64,000 nucleotides of DNA from Flavobacterium sp. 1355 (GTDB lineage: Bacteria; Bacteroidota; Bacteroidia; Flavobacteriales; Flavobacteriaceae). The stretch lies in NCBI RefSeq assembly GCF_017833415.1, contig NZ_JAFICC010000001.1, forward strand, positions 471,850-535,849, written 5' to 3'. How positions within the stretch are numbered: the stretch's first letter is position 1; every line of letters starts with the position of its first letter. Positions 17,295 through 26,340 of the stretch are shown piece after piece. The notes below the pieces were generated by a model. That model ran no database searches and was not told the DNA's origin. It worked only from the letters and a program-made list of their open reading frames with translations. A program made the position numbers and the translations under genes.

Positions 17295-17486
17295 ATGCAA
17301 GAAGGTACAGTAAAATTTTTCAATGAAGAAAAAGGATTCGGATTTATAACTCCAAGTAATGGAGGAAACGAAGTTTTTGTTCATGTTTCAGGTCTATCAG
17401 AAAACATTCGTGAAAACGATGAAGTACGATATGACATCGAAGAAGGCCGCAGAGGTCCAAACGCAGTAAACGTAGTAATAGCATAA
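17295..17486 (+). CDS. Cold-shock domain protein (CspA family)
   Basis: 63 residues, a complete single cold-shock domain. RNP1 is KGFGFIT (residues 14-20) and RNP2 is VFVHVSGL (residues 28-35), both intact. Such proteins bind single-stranded RNA and DNA and act as RNA chaperones on cold shock or during growth. It opens with MQEGTVKFFNEEKGFGF as in Flavobacterium homologues. It is monocistronic with its own promoter box and a strong terminator at 17506-17542. Confidence 0.94.
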   Translation: MQEGTVKFFNEEKGFGFITPSNGGNEVFVHVSGLSENIRENDEVRYDIEEGRRGPNAVNVVIA

Positions 17487-17505
17487 TATACTATAACAGT
17501 TAACT

Positions 17506-17542
17506 TAAAAAAGGCATCTGCTCAGCAGATGCCTTTTATTGT
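17506..17542 (+). terminator. Terminator after the cold-shock gene
   Basis: AAGGCATCTGCT pairs with AGCAGATGCCTT across a two- to three-base loop (17511-17536), flanked by A-run and T-run. Confidence 0.8.
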
Positions 17543-17801
17543 TTATATAATGGTGTAATATTGATTTTTCTTAATAATACATAACCAATGACTATAAATT
17601 TAAATTGTCCGATTTTAAACGTTATTGGGATCGACGAATTGTTCAATAGAAATTATAGTTATTGAAATTTGTTTCAGATGTAAAATAGTGATTTTCGCAA
17701 ATCAGGGATGATTAAAGAAACAAACTATATAGGAAGTATAATATGAAATGCTGCTCCTACATTCTCTTTGTGGCAAAAAAAGCAGCTACATGTAATAGAC
17801 A

Positions 17802-18215
17802 CTATAGATCTGATTCAAGTTCTTTAAAAGCGTTTTTAATAAATCCTTCCTTATCAGCATTCATCTGTGCCAGTAACTCCTTTCTTTTTTCAGGAATGTC
17901 GGTATATTTTTCCGCCCAAAGATTAATTTCAACAATTATTGGAATTAAATCCATTCCTTTCTGTGTCAATTGATATAATACTTTAGCTTTACTGTCTGGA
18001 TGCCCCAGTTTCTGAATAATTCCGTTTTCTTCCAATGAAAGCAGTCGGGCAGCTAAAATGTTAGTTGCTATCTTTTCATCAGATTTGGCCAATTCGCCAT
18101 AGGTACATTTTTTTTTAAGCATTAAATCCCTCACAATCAACAGCGACCACTTGTCACCAAAGGCTTCAAGTGAAAAACTTACCGGGCAGTCTGATCTCTT
18201 TTTTTGAGTTTTCAT
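17802..18215 (-). CDS. HxlR-family transcriptional regulator
   Basis: 137 residues of winged-helix HxlR type. CPVSFSLEAFGDKWSLLIVRDLM contains the single Cys and the conserved GDKWSLLI; TYGELAKSDEKIATNILAARL is the recognition region and YQLTQKGMDLIPI the wing. Regulators of this family often sense oxidants or electrophiles through the Cys. It is divergent from a short-chain dehydrogenase gene, and the gap of 102 bases holds two palindromes (18233-18249 and 18268-18284) that are the probable operator. That layout suggests it controls both genes. Confidence 0.9.
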   Translation of the reverse strand: MKTQKKRSDCPVSFSLEAFGDKWSLLIVRDLMLKKKCTYGELAKSDEKIATNILAARLLSLEENGIIQKLGHPDSKAKVLYQLTQKGMDLIPIIVEINLWAEKYTDIPEKRKELLAQMNADKEGFIKNAFKELESDL

Positions 18216-18232
18216 AAAATAAACATAAAATC

Positions 18233-18284
18233 ACTTGCGTTTTGCAAGTAAATGTTTTTATATTTGTACTTGCAATTTGCAAGC
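18233..18284. promoter_or_regulatory. Twin palindromic operators and promoter between hxlR and SDR genes
   Basis: Two related palindromes, ACTTGC-GTTTT-GCAAGT (18233-18249) and ACTTGC-AATTT-GCAAGC (18268-18284), lie 35 bases apart. Between them is TATATTTG (18259-18266), a Bacteroidota -7 box for the SDR gene, with a TTG at 18235-18237 at a suitable distance. Binding of a dimeric HxlR protein to these sites would cover the promoter. The identity of the binding protein is inference from position. Confidence 0.65.
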
Positions 18285-18317
18285 AAATATACAAATAATA
18301 ATTTAAGCTAAGAAATA

Positions 18318-19085
18318 ATGGAATTAAAAGAAAAAACAATATTGATTACCGGTGGTTCTGCCGGAATCGGATTAGAGGCTGCCAAACAATTTATTGAAGA
18401 AGGAGCTAAAGTAATTATTACAGGAAGAGATCAGAAAAAATTAGATCTTGCCAAAAAAATGTATCCATCCATTACGACCATTAAAAGTGATGCGTCCAGC
18501 CGGGAAGCTGCGGTTGCTTTGTACAATCAAATTAATGAAATGGGTGGAATAGATGTACTTTATAACAATGCCGGAATTATGAATGGACAGGATAATTTAG
18601 GTTTCAGTAATTCAAAACATTTTGAGAAAGCTGCCATAGAAATTAATACTAACTACTTAGGAGTTATTCTCTTAAATGACCTTTTTCTGGATATGCTTAA
18701 AAGTAGAAAAGAAGCAGCTATTATCAATACATCATCGATATTGAGTTACACGCCATCTAATCTTGTACCAACTTATTCAGCATCAAAAGCTGCGGTACGT
18801 TTTTATACCGAAGCATTACGAGATCATTTACAGATAATTGGAAGCACCATAAAAATATTTGAATTATTGCCACCGTTGGTAAAAACAAATATGTCTGAGG
18901 GAATGGAAGGTAAATCGATAACACCAGATGTGCTAATTGATGCTTTGATAAAAGGATTAAAAAACAATACGTACACTATCCGTGTTGGCGATACAAAAGC
19001 GATTTATCTGTTAAATAGATTTTTACCAAAGTTAGCTTACAAGTTATTGAATCATAAAGGTATTACAGCCAGATTGCAATCTTAA
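18318..19085 (+). CDS. Short-chain dehydrogenase/reductase
   Basis: 255 residues of classical SDR. The nucleotide-binding motif is ITGGSAGIGLEAAKQF (TGGxxGIG), YNNAG is NNAG-like, Ser is in INTSSILSY, and the catalytic YxxxK is YSASK. It resembles DltE-type SDRs of Bacteroidota. It oxidises or reduces an unknown substrate with NAD(P). It is divergent from an HxlR regulator, which likely controls it, and precedes the TetR/efflux operon. Start ATG at 18318 is 52 bases after the -7 box. Confidence 0.9.
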   Translation: MELKEKTILITGGSAGIGLEAAKQFIEEGAKVIITGRDQKKLDLAKKMYPSITTIKSDASSREAAVALYNQINEMGGIDVLYNNAGIMNGQDNLGFSNSKHFEKAAIEINTNYLGVILLNDLFLDMLKSRKEAAIINTSSILSYTPSNLVPTYSASKAAVRFYTEALRDHLQIIGSTIKIFELLPPLVKTNMSEGMEGKSITPDVLIDALIKGLKNNTYTIRVGDTKAIYLLNRFLPKLAYKLLNHKGITARLQS

Positions 19086-19116
19086 TTTGTATAAAAATAT
19101 TTAACTAAACATAAAA

Positions 19117-19129
19117 TGAACAGTGTTCA
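19117..19129. promoter_or_regulatory. TetR operator 1, overlapping the tetR promoter
   Basis: TGAACAGTGTTCA is a perfect inverted repeat (extended by A/T at each side to ATGAAC..GTTCAT). It stands 10 bases upstream of TACCTTTG (19140-19147), which fits the Bacteroidota -7 box, and 47 bases before the tetR ATG at 19177. A near-identical site lies in front of the efflux genes. Confidence 0.7.
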
Positions 19130-19176
19130 TTTTATTTTATACCTTTGTGCTTAGTAAGCCTGGAAAAGAAATAAGT

Positions 19177-19794
19177 ATGAGTATAGTTGATAGAAAAGCA
19201 AGAGAAAAAGAAGCTTTAAAAGCCCTTATATTAAAAGGTGCTAAAAAGCTTTTTGTTGAAAAAGGAATTGAACAGACTACCATAAGAAACATTGCTGAAG
19301 AAATTAACTACAGTGTAGGCACTGTGTATGTTTATTTTAAAGATAAAAACGATATTCTCCATGATCTTCATACAATAGGTTTTGAGGAATTAGATAATTA
19401 TTTTATGGAGTTATATACTATAGAAGATCCGAAGGAAAGATTAAAGAAAATGGGGTTTACCTATATCAAATTTGCCATAGAAAATTCTGAAATGTACGAT
19501 TTGATGTTTAATCTAAAAGCTCCAATAGAATTCCTGAAAGACTCCGAGAATGAAGAGTGGGATGAAGGATGTACAGCATTTGGATTAGTGAAAAAAACTA
19601 TTGAAGAATGTATTAACAAAGGTCATTTTAAAGGTCATAACGTAGAACCATTGGCATTTATGGTTTGGAGTTTGGTACATGGTATGTGCTGTCTGGAAAT
19701 TCACCAGAGAATTAAAAACGTAAATTTTACGAACCCGGATACCATTTTGTACGACGGATACAATGAATATTTGAAAATGATCGAAAAGCTTTAA
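19177..19794 (+). CDS. TetR-family regulator of the adjacent efflux operon
   Basis: 205 residues from the ATG at 19177; an upstream GTG at 19123 overlaps the operator and promoter and is unlikely. The N-terminal HTH is AKKLFVEKGIEQTTIRNIAE then YSVGTVYVYFKDKNDI, typical for TetR. The C-terminal ligand domain has the LVHGMCCLEIHQRI helix with two Cys. It lies before tolC-like, adaptor and RND pump genes on the same strand, and the palindrome TGAACxxxGTTCA occurs both before its own gene and before the pump genes, so it probably represses itself and the pump. Confidence 0.9.
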   Translation: MSIVDRKAREKEALKALILKGAKKLFVEKGIEQTTIRNIAEEINYSVGTVYVYFKDKNDILHDLHTIGFEELDNYFMELYTIEDPKERLKKMGFTYIKFAIENSEMYDLMFNLKAPIEFLKDSENEEWDEGCTAFGLVKKTIEECINKGHFKGHNVEPLAFMVWSLVHGMCCLEIHQRIKNVNFTNPDTILYDGYNEYLKMIEKL

Positions 19795-19814
19795 AAATTT
19801 TTTAACCAAAAAAA

Positions 19815-19827
19815 TGAACGATGTTCA
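19815..19827. promoter_or_regulatory. TetR operator 2, in front of the efflux genes
   Basis: TGAACGATGTTCA repeats the half-sites of the operator at 19117-19129 with a different centre. It lies 21 bases past the tetR stop and 23 bases before the ATG of the TolC-like gene. No clear -7 box follows it, so it may act as a roadblock or overlap an unrecognised promoter. Confidence 0.65.
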
Positions 19828-19849
19828 AATTATAAACAATGTATAATAG

Positions 19850-21181
19850 ATGAAAATTAAACTAACTTTTGCATTACTCTGTCTAGGATATTTAGGGTAT
19901 GCACAAAATAAGCTCGAAAGTTATATACAGACTGGCTTAAAAAATAACGAAGTAATCAGGCAGCATAATTTTGACATCAATAAAAGCATGTATGCCTTAA
20001 AAGAAGCACAAGCTTTATTTTATCCAACAGTTTCCTTAAACGCAAATTACACCAAAGCAGATGGCGGAAGGACAATCGATATTCCCATTGGAGATATGCT
20101 GAATCCGGTGTACAACACTTTAAATCAGATTACCAATTCTAACGCTTTTCCAATATTAGAAAATCAGTCGGTTTTGATAAATCCGGATAATTTTTATGAT
20201 GCTAAAATTCATACTACGATGCCATTGCTGAATTTTGAAATTATTTATAATAAAAGAATCAAAACCCAGCAGACTACACTTCAAAAAATAGAACTCGAAA
20301 TCTACCAAAGAGAGTTAGTAAAGGAAATTAAAATTGCCTATTACAAATACCTGCAGTCGGTTGAAGGAATTAAGATTTATGAAGACGCTTTGGCTTTGGT
20401 AAAAGAAAATCAAAGGGTAAATCAGGCTTTATTTAGAAATGAAAAAATAAACAGGACTGCCGTTTTACGAAGCGATAATGAGGTAATCCGCATTCAGGCC
20501 AATTTAGAAACCGCCCAACAAACCAGTAATAATGCCAGATCGTATTTTAATTTTTTATTGAATCAAAAACTTGATACCGCAATAGAAACGGATGAGAATG
20601 AAGCAGCTCCAATAGAAGTCTTTTCAGAAAATACCCAAAATAGAGAAGAACTGCAAAAGCTGATGCAGGCCAAAGAAATCAATGAAAATGTTAGCAAGCT
20701 GACCAACTCATACTGGCTGCCAAAAGTAAATGGCTTTGCTGATTTTGGAATTCAGGATTTTGATTTTGAAGTTGATAAGCAATCACGCTATTATTTTGCC
20801 GGTGTGGGTTTAGAGTGGAATATTTTTTCGGGAAATAAAAACAAGTATAAATTGAAACAAGTCGAAGAGGATCAGAAAAAAATAAGTTCCCAGACTGATA
20901 ATGTCAAACAGCAATTACTGCTTCAGTTTCAGGTTTCACAGAACAATCTAAAATCGGCCTTGGAGCAGTTCTATGCAGATAAAAATCAAAAACAGTCGGC
21001 CAAAAAATACAACGACGATATTACCAAACTATACAAAGAAGGTCAGGCGATTTATATAGAGCTTCTGGATGCACAGAACCAATGGGTAAATGCACAGCTT
21101 AATACCAATATTTCGCTTTATAATTCCTGGATTGCTTTTGCAGAATTAGAAAGAGCCAACGCCACTTTTACTTTTAACTAA
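19850..21181 (+). CDS. TolC-family outer membrane efflux protein
   Basis: 443 residues with a signal peptide (about residues 1-18, ending GYAQ). The two TolC repeats are visible as long coiled-coil helices (LKEAQALFYPTVSLNANYTK and the matching LTNSYWLPKVNGFADFG repeat) with beta strands between. It forms the trimeric outer membrane channel of a tripartite pump with the adaptor and RND transporter encoded next. The gap to the adaptor gene is 12 bases. Size is normal. Confidence 0.92.
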   Translation: MKIKLTFALLCLGYLGYAQNKLESYIQTGLKNNEVIRQHNFDINKSMYALKEAQALFYPTVSLNANYTKADGGRTIDIPIGDMLNPVYNTLNQITNSNAFPILENQSVLINPDNFYDAKIHTTMPLLNFEIIYNKRIKTQQTTLQKIELEIYQRELVKEIKIAYYKYLQSVEGIKIYEDALALVKENQRVNQALFRNEKINRTAVLRSDNEVIRIQANLETAQQTSNNARSYFNFLLNQKLDTAIETDENEAAPIEVFSENTQNREELQKLMQAKEINENVSKLTNSYWLPKVNGFADFGIQDFDFEVDKQSRYYFAGVGLEWNIFSGNKNKYKLKQVEEDQKKISSQTDNVKQQLLLQFQVSQNNLKSALEQFYADKNQKQSAKKYNDDITKLYKEGQAIYIELLDAQNQWVNAQLNTNISLYNSWIAFAELERANATFTFN

Positions 21182-21193
21182 AAACAAAAAATA

Positions 21194-22282
21194 ATGAAAT
21201 CAACGATTCAAAAATACCTAAAAGGCAGTTTTATACCAGATAGTAGAAAAAGCCTGATTATATTGCTTGTTTTATCGCTTTTTTGCGCCTGTAAAGAAGA
21301 AAAAAAAGAAAAATCACCCTTTGAAACCGCAGATGTTATTCCGATTAAAATAGCCTCAGTTCAATCTTTGGCGCTTAATAATACCATAAGTGCATCAGGT
21401 TTAGTAACAACAGAAAATCAGGCAAATTACGGGTTTAAAATCGGAGGCATCATCAATCGTATTTATGTAGAAGAAGGACAGTTTTTTAAGAAAGGACAGC
21501 TTTTGGCATCATTGGACGAAACAGAAATTAATGCCGGTTTAAACCAAACCGATTTGAATCTCAAAAAGTACGAACGTGATTATAAACGAGCAGATAATTT
21601 GTACAAAGACAGTGTTTATACATTAGAACAGCTTCAGAATACAAAAACAGGCCTTGACATTGCTAGAAAACAGAAAGATGCTGTTGCTTTTAATGCACGT
21701 TATTCTAAAATTTATGCTGCTGCGGATGGTTTTGTTTCGAAGAAAATAGCAAGTGAAGGAGAAGTAGTCGGTGCAGGATCGCCAATTCTGGCTATAAATG
21801 AAACTAGCCAAAACAATAATTATCTGCTAAAAGTAGGATTGACAGACAAAGAATGGGCCACGATAAAAGTAGGGCAGAAAGCCACTGTAACGCTTGACGG
21901 TTATCCTGACGAAAAATTTGGCGCTTTTATTTTTAGAAAATCGCAGGCGGCAGATGCAGCATTGGGTTCTTTTCAGGTCGAATTAAAACTGAGCCTTAAG
22001 AAAAGTAAACCAGCAGTCGGAATGTTTGGAAAAGCCGAAATAAAAGCAGAACACTCAGAAGATTTTATGATCATTCCATACAATTCACTTATTGAAGCAG
22101 ACGGAAACAAAGCGTTTGTTTTTATTGTAGAGAATAACAAAGTAAAACGCCAGCCGGTAACAATTAATAAATTTGAGAACAATAAAGTATTCATAGAAGA
22201 AGGTCTTCAGAAAACAGATCAAATCGTAATCTCCAACAGTGCTTATCTCAACGAACAATCAACCATCAAGATCATTAAATAA
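21194..22282 (+). CDS. RND efflux periplasmic adaptor (HlyD/MFP family) lipoprotein
   Basis: 362 residues. An N-terminal hydrophobic stretch ends in LSLFCACKEEK, with a Cys at residue 33 (or 31) as probable lipid anchor. The lipoyl/barrel-sandwich pieces are GGIINRIYVEEGQFFKKGQLLASLD and GFVSKKIASEGEVVGAGSPI, with an alpha-hairpin between them and a C-terminal beta barrel. It links the inner membrane pump to the TolC-like channel. It is 8 bases from the pump gene. Confidence 0.92.
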   Translation: MKSTIQKYLKGSFIPDSRKSLIILLVLSLFCACKEEKKEKSPFETADVIPIKIASVQSLALNNTISASGLVTTENQANYGFKIGGIINRIYVEEGQFFKKGQLLASLDETEINAGLNQTDLNLKKYERDYKRADNLYKDSVYTLEQLQNTKTGLDIARKQKDAVAFNARYSKIYAAADGFVSKKIASEGEVVGAGSPILAINETSQNNNYLLKVGLTDKEWATIKVGQKATVTLDGYPDEKFGAFIFRKSQAADAALGSFQVELKLSLKKSKPAVGMFGKAEIKAEHSEDFMIIPYNSLIEADGNKAFVFIVENNKVKRQPVTINKFENNKVFIEEGLQKTDQIVISNSAYLNEQSTIKIIK

Positions 22283-22290
22283 TCACTATC

Positions 22291-25200
22291 ATGAAAATAA
22301 CAAACTTTGCTGTTAAGAATTATCAGTTTACGCTGATTATATTTCTGCTGGTTGCTGTGGTAGGTTATCTTACCCTGTTTACCATGCCAAGGGCTGAAGA
22401 TCCTGCAACACATCCACCGCAATATTTAATTACTGTAATTTATCCCGGCACAAGTCCGAAAGATATGGAGGAACAGGTCGTAAAACCGATCGAGAACAAA
22501 ATTTACGGACTCGAAAATATCGAAAAAATATTAACCACAGTAGAAGACGGTGTTGCTGCTTTTCAGGTGAAATTTAAATACGGCGTTGATGTAGATAACA
22601 AATATCAGGAAATTTCTACGGAAATGAATGCGCTTAAAAACAGTGAACTTCCCAAAGATATTTATCAAATAAAAACCGAAAAAATTGCTTCATCAGATGT
22701 AAAAATCCTTCAGTTGGCTTTGGTTTCTGAAAATGCATCAGACAAAAAACTGCGTGATGAAGCGGATAAGCTTAAATCTAAGATTGAGAAAATAACCAAT
22801 CTTAAAGATGTAAAATACGTCGGAATTCCAGAGCAGGAAATTCGCATTGACTTACAGTTGGAAAAACTGGCGCAGCTAAAAATTCCGTTAAACATAGTCA
22901 TGGGAAGTCTGCAAAGCGAAGCAGCCGATATTCCGGGAGGAAGCATAGACTTAGGCAGTAAAGTATTTAATGTAAAAACCAGCGGTAAATTTAAAAATGC
23001 CGATGATGTAGCTAATACGGTAATTTATAATGCAAACGGAAAAATAATCTATATGAGAGATGTAGCCGAAGTAGGCTATAAGTCCCAGGTTGTCGATCAT
23101 ATTACACGCATCAACGGACACCGTTGTGTGCTCGTGACAGCCGGAATGAAAGATAATGTAAACATTACTGATGTACAAAAAGAATTCATGCCAATTGTAG
23201 ACGAATTTTCTAAAGAATTACCGTCAAACATAAAATTGGTTAAAAACTTCGATCAGGCGAATATGGTATCGCAGCGTCTGGGACATTTAGGTTTTGATTT
23301 TATGCTGGCAATTGTTTTGGTAATTGTTACATTACTTCCATTAGGTTTAAGAGCTTCTGCAATTGTGATGATTTCTATTCCGTTATCGCTCGCATTAGGA
23401 TTAATTGCAATGAATGCTTTTGGTTTTTCTTTAAATCAGTTAAGTATCGTTGGCCTGGTGGTAGCTTTGGGATTACTGGTGGATGACAGTATTGTTGTTG
23501 TCGAAAATATAGAACGCTGGTTACGAGAAGGACATTCAAAAATGGATGCAGTCCTTAAAGGCACCAAACAAATCGGAATTGCCGTAGTGGGCTGTACTGC
23601 AACACTTATTATCGCTTTTTTACCGCTGACTTTTCTGCCGGATGTTTCGGGAGAATTTATCAGAAGTTTACCGATGGCGGTTATTACCAGTGTATTGGCA
23701 TCGATGATTGTAGCTTTGACATTGGTGCCGTTTTTAGGAAGCCGATTTTTAAAAACACACGATCATGCGGGAGGAAATATTTTTCTTCAGTATCTTCAAA
23801 AATTCCTGACCAGAGCGTACCGTGATATTATGCCAAAAGCATTAAAATATCCGAGAACAACTATTGCTATTTCTATCGTTTTAAGCATCACCGCGTTTGG
23901 ACTGTTTAAAGTAACCGGTTTTAAGTTATTCCCGACTTCAGAAAAACCAATGTTTCTTATCAATATAAAATTACCGCTTCAGGCCAATATTTTAGAAAGT
24001 GACCGTGTGACCAAAATTGTAGAAGCCGAGCTGAAAAATCATAAAGAAATTGTTTATTACACTTCGAACGTTGGTAAAGGAAATCCGCAGATTTATTACA
24101 ATGTGCATCCACAGGACAGAAAACCCGATTTTGCCCAGATTTTTGTCCAGCTCGAAGATGAAGCAAAACCAGCGGAAAAAACGGCATTAATTGAAGAGCT
24201 GCGAACTAAATTTAAAACGATGCCTTATGCAAAAGTGGAGGTAAAAGATTTTGAACAGGGAACCCCAATAGAAGCTAATATTGTCGTAAGATTATTTGGT
24301 GAAGACCAGGAAGTATTGCGTAAGCTTTCTTCACAGGTAGAAACTATTCTAAGAAATCAGGAAGGAACCGTGTATATTAACAACGAGTTGAATACGTATA
24401 AAACAGACGTTAAAGTTAAAATCAATAAAGAAAAAGCTAGAACATTAGGCGTACTGACAAGCGAAGTAGATAAGGTAATACGCCTTTCTGTAGCAGGATT
24501 AACGGTCGGTGATTATATAGATGACAGGGGTGATGCCAGAAATGTAACACTAACATTGCCACGAGATAAATTTTCGAATCTTGATGCCTTGAAGAATTTA
24601 TATGTAAATAACCTTCTGGGAGCGCCGATCGCACTGAATCAGATTGCTGAAATTTCGTTTGAAACTTCTCCAACCGCAATTAATCATTTTAACAAATCAC
24701 GCTTTTCAAAAGTAACCGCTTTATCAGCAAAGGGTTATTATGCCAATGATTTATTGACGCACATTGTTCCAAAACTGGATCAATTGAAAATGCCAAAAGG
24801 ATATTATTACAAATTATCAGGTGAAAAAGAATCCGAAGGCGATGCGCTGGGTGGTAACTTTCTGGCAGTAATTATTTTAAGCACCTTTTTGTTTGTTGCG
24901 GTTTTATTGCTGCAGTTTAAAACTTTTAAAGGAATTATTATTGTATTATCTATTATACCGCTGGGAATTTTGGGCGGTGTGTTATTATTGCTTCTCAATG
25001 GAAGTCCGATGTCTTTGGTTGCTATAATCGGTTTTATTGGTCTTTCGGGAATTCAGGTAAAGAACTCTTTGCTGCTGGTAGATTTTACCAATCAGTTAAG
25101 ACAGGAAGGATATTCGATAGATGAAGCGATTGCCATTGCAGGAGAAACCCGTTTTCTGCCAGTAGTGCTGACATCCATCACTGCAATTTGTGGTTTGATT

Positions 25201-25341
25201 CCGATTGCCTTAAACTCAAATCCTTTGATCGCACCATTAGCCATTGTTTTAATTGGCGGTTTAATCAGTTCTACAATATTATCACGAATTGTAACGCCGG
25301 TGATGTATAAATTGATTCCTCCTAGTATTGAAAAGAAGTAA
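22291..25341 (+). CDS. RND-family efflux pump (AcrB/MexF-type permease)
   Basis: 1016 residues, a full-length RND transporter with 12 membrane helices: one at residues 12-30, a block of five around 335-470, one near 530 and a second block at 865-1010, with two large periplasmic loops. LVVALGLLVDDSIVVVENIERW carries the proton-relay Asp pair in helix 4. The form MPRAEDPATHPPQYLITVIYPG belongs to the HAE1-like drug exporters. With the TolC-like protein and adaptor upstream it makes a tripartite pump; the substrates are unknown. Transcription is probably controlled by the upstream TetR. Confidence 0.94.
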   Translation: MKITNFAVKNYQFTLIIFLLVAVVGYLTLFTMPRAEDPATHPPQYLITVIYPGTSPKDMEEQVVKPIENKIYGLENIEKILTTVEDGVAAFQVKFKYGVDVDNKYQEISTEMNALKNSELPKDIYQIKTEKIASSDVKILQLALVSENASDKKLRDEADKLKSKIEKITNLKDVKYVGIPEQEIRIDLQLEKLAQLKIPLNIVMGSLQSEAADIPGGSIDLGSKVFNVKTSGKFKNADDVANTVIYNANGKIIYMRDVAEVGYKSQVVDHITRINGHRCVLVTAGMKDNVNITDVQKEFMPIVDEFSKELPSNIKLVKNFDQANMVSQRLGHLGFDFMLAIVLVIVTLLPLGLRASAIVMISIPLSLALGLIAMNAFGFSLNQLSIVGLVVALGLLVDDSIVVVENIERWLREGHSKMDAVLKGTKQIGIAVVGCTATLIIAFLPLTFLPDVSGEFIRSLPMAVITSVLASMIVALTLVPFLGSRFLKTHDHAGGNIFLQYLQKFLTRAYRDIMPKALKYPRTTIAISIVLSITAFGLFKVTGFKLFPTSEKPMFLINIKLPLQANILESDRVTKIVEAELKNHKEIVYYTSNVGKGNPQIYYNVHPQDRKPDFAQIFVQLEDEAKPAEKTALIEELRTKFKTMPYAKVEVKDFEQGTPIEANIVVRLFGEDQEVLRKLSSQVETILRNQEGTVYINNELNTYKTDVKVKINKEKARTLGVLTSEVDKVIRLSVAGLTVGDYIDDRGDARNVTLTLPRDKFSNLDALKNLYVNNLLGAPIALNQIAEISFETSPTAINHFNKSRFSKVTALSAKGYYANDLLTHIVPKLDQLKMPKGYYYKLSGEKESEGDALGGNFLAVIILSTFLFVAVLLLQFKTFKGIIIVLSIIPLGILGGVLLLLLNGSPMSLVAIIGFIGLSGIQVKNSLLLVDFTNQLRQEGYSIDEAIAIAGETRFLPVVLTSITAICGLIPIALNSNPLIAPLAIVLIGGLISSTILSRIVTPVMYKLIPPSIEKK

Positions 25342-25440
25342 AGAAACAGAAAAATGGGATTTTTTTAAATTAAGATTATTTTTAAAGATCAAATAGGTGT
25401 AACCAGACATTTTTTTTTCATAATTTAAAGGTTTAGAAAG

Positions 25441-25536
25441 ATGAAACACTTATTTTTATGTAAATACATATTTTTGCAGTTTTTTTTTCTTTGCTTTTAC
25501 TGTGATTCTAAAAAAGGAAATAAAAACGAAAAATGA
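25441..25536 (+). CDS. Possible 31-residue lipoprotein-like peptide
   Basis: A short open frame starts at the ATG at 25441 and gives a Lys-His start, a Phe-rich hydrophobic core (FLQFFFLCFYCD) with a Cys, then a Lys/Asn-rich polar tail ending in TGA at 25534-25536. The shape is that of a tiny lipoprotein or of a truncated lipoprotein gene. There is no homology evidence. It lies between the RND gene and a terminator at 25564-25600, so it could be the last small gene of that operon. Confidence 0.25.
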   Translation: MKHLFLCKYIFLQFFFLCFYCDSKKGNKNEK

Positions 25537-25563
25537 GTTAACTCTGTTTAATAGGGTATATGA

Positions 25564-25600
25564 AAAAAAGCGCCAATTGTCTTCAATTGGCGCTTTTTCG
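25564..25600 (+). terminator. Terminator after the efflux operon
   Basis: AGCGCCAATTG (25569-25579), TCTT loop and CAATTGGCGCT (25584-25594) between an A-run and a T-run. The stem is a near copy of those at 16271, 26982 and 36371. Confidence 0.8.
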
Positions 25601-25853
25601 CTGTGTTCAATTGAGGATTTGCTGTCAAAATGAATGATAATCTTAATTCTGTTTAATTTATTCTATATTTTATAGGGCTTCATAAAGATATATAATAAAA
25701 CAATACACACTTACAGAGAACAATTTAGATTAGAATTAATTCTAAAGTATTACAATCAATTAAAATTGAATAATGCTGCTCAAAGCATTCCGAAACTACT
25801 GGTCAAATTATACCGAAAGTATATGGTGTGACAAACCAATTTTTTGACTATTC

Positions 25854-26216
25854 TCATTTTGTATATAAACTTTTGTGCCGTTTTCCCCACTGCTCCATAT
25901 GCTGGATTATCGGTCTTAATTCATAGCCAATTTCTGTTAACTCATATTCTACTTTAGGAGGGACTTGAGCGTATACATTTCTCTTTATAATATTATCTTG
26001 TTCCAATTTCCGCAGTTGCAGCGTTAGCATACGTTCTGTAATATTTGGTATAGATTTCCTTAGTTCGCTAAAACGCATTTTGCCTTGTAATAGCCAGGAA
26101 CAAATTACAAGTGACCATTGGCCGCCAATTATGTTTGCCGCGTATACTTCTGAACACTCATCTCCTAAGATTTTCTTATTTTCAAAATTTGTGCTTGTAA
26201 TCTTAACTTTCGACAT
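25854..26216 (-). CDS. HxlR-family transcriptional regulator
   Basis: 120 residues, HxlR winged helix: GGQWSLVICSWLLQGKMRFSEL, IPNITERMLTLQLRKLEQDNI and YELTEIGYELRPI. A Cys occurs in DECSEVYA before the domain and another in LVICSW. It is divergent from the NTF2-like gene (124-base gap), which may be its target. It is a distant paralogue of the HxlR at 17802-18215. Confidence 0.88.
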   Translation of the reverse strand: MSKVKITSTNFENKKILGDECSEVYAANIIGGQWSLVICSWLLQGKMRFSELRKSIPNITERMLTLQLRKLEQDNIIKRNVYAQVPPKVEYELTEIGYELRPIIQHMEQWGKRHKSLYTK

Positions 26217-26340
26217 AACTTACATTTTTGATAGTACCTTACAATTGGTTGTCAATAAAGCCAATATGACTTTTATGTTATAGCTTCGCAGAACTATTCT
26301 ATTTAAATAATTAAAGTTTAAAATTAAATCAAAAAAGGTA

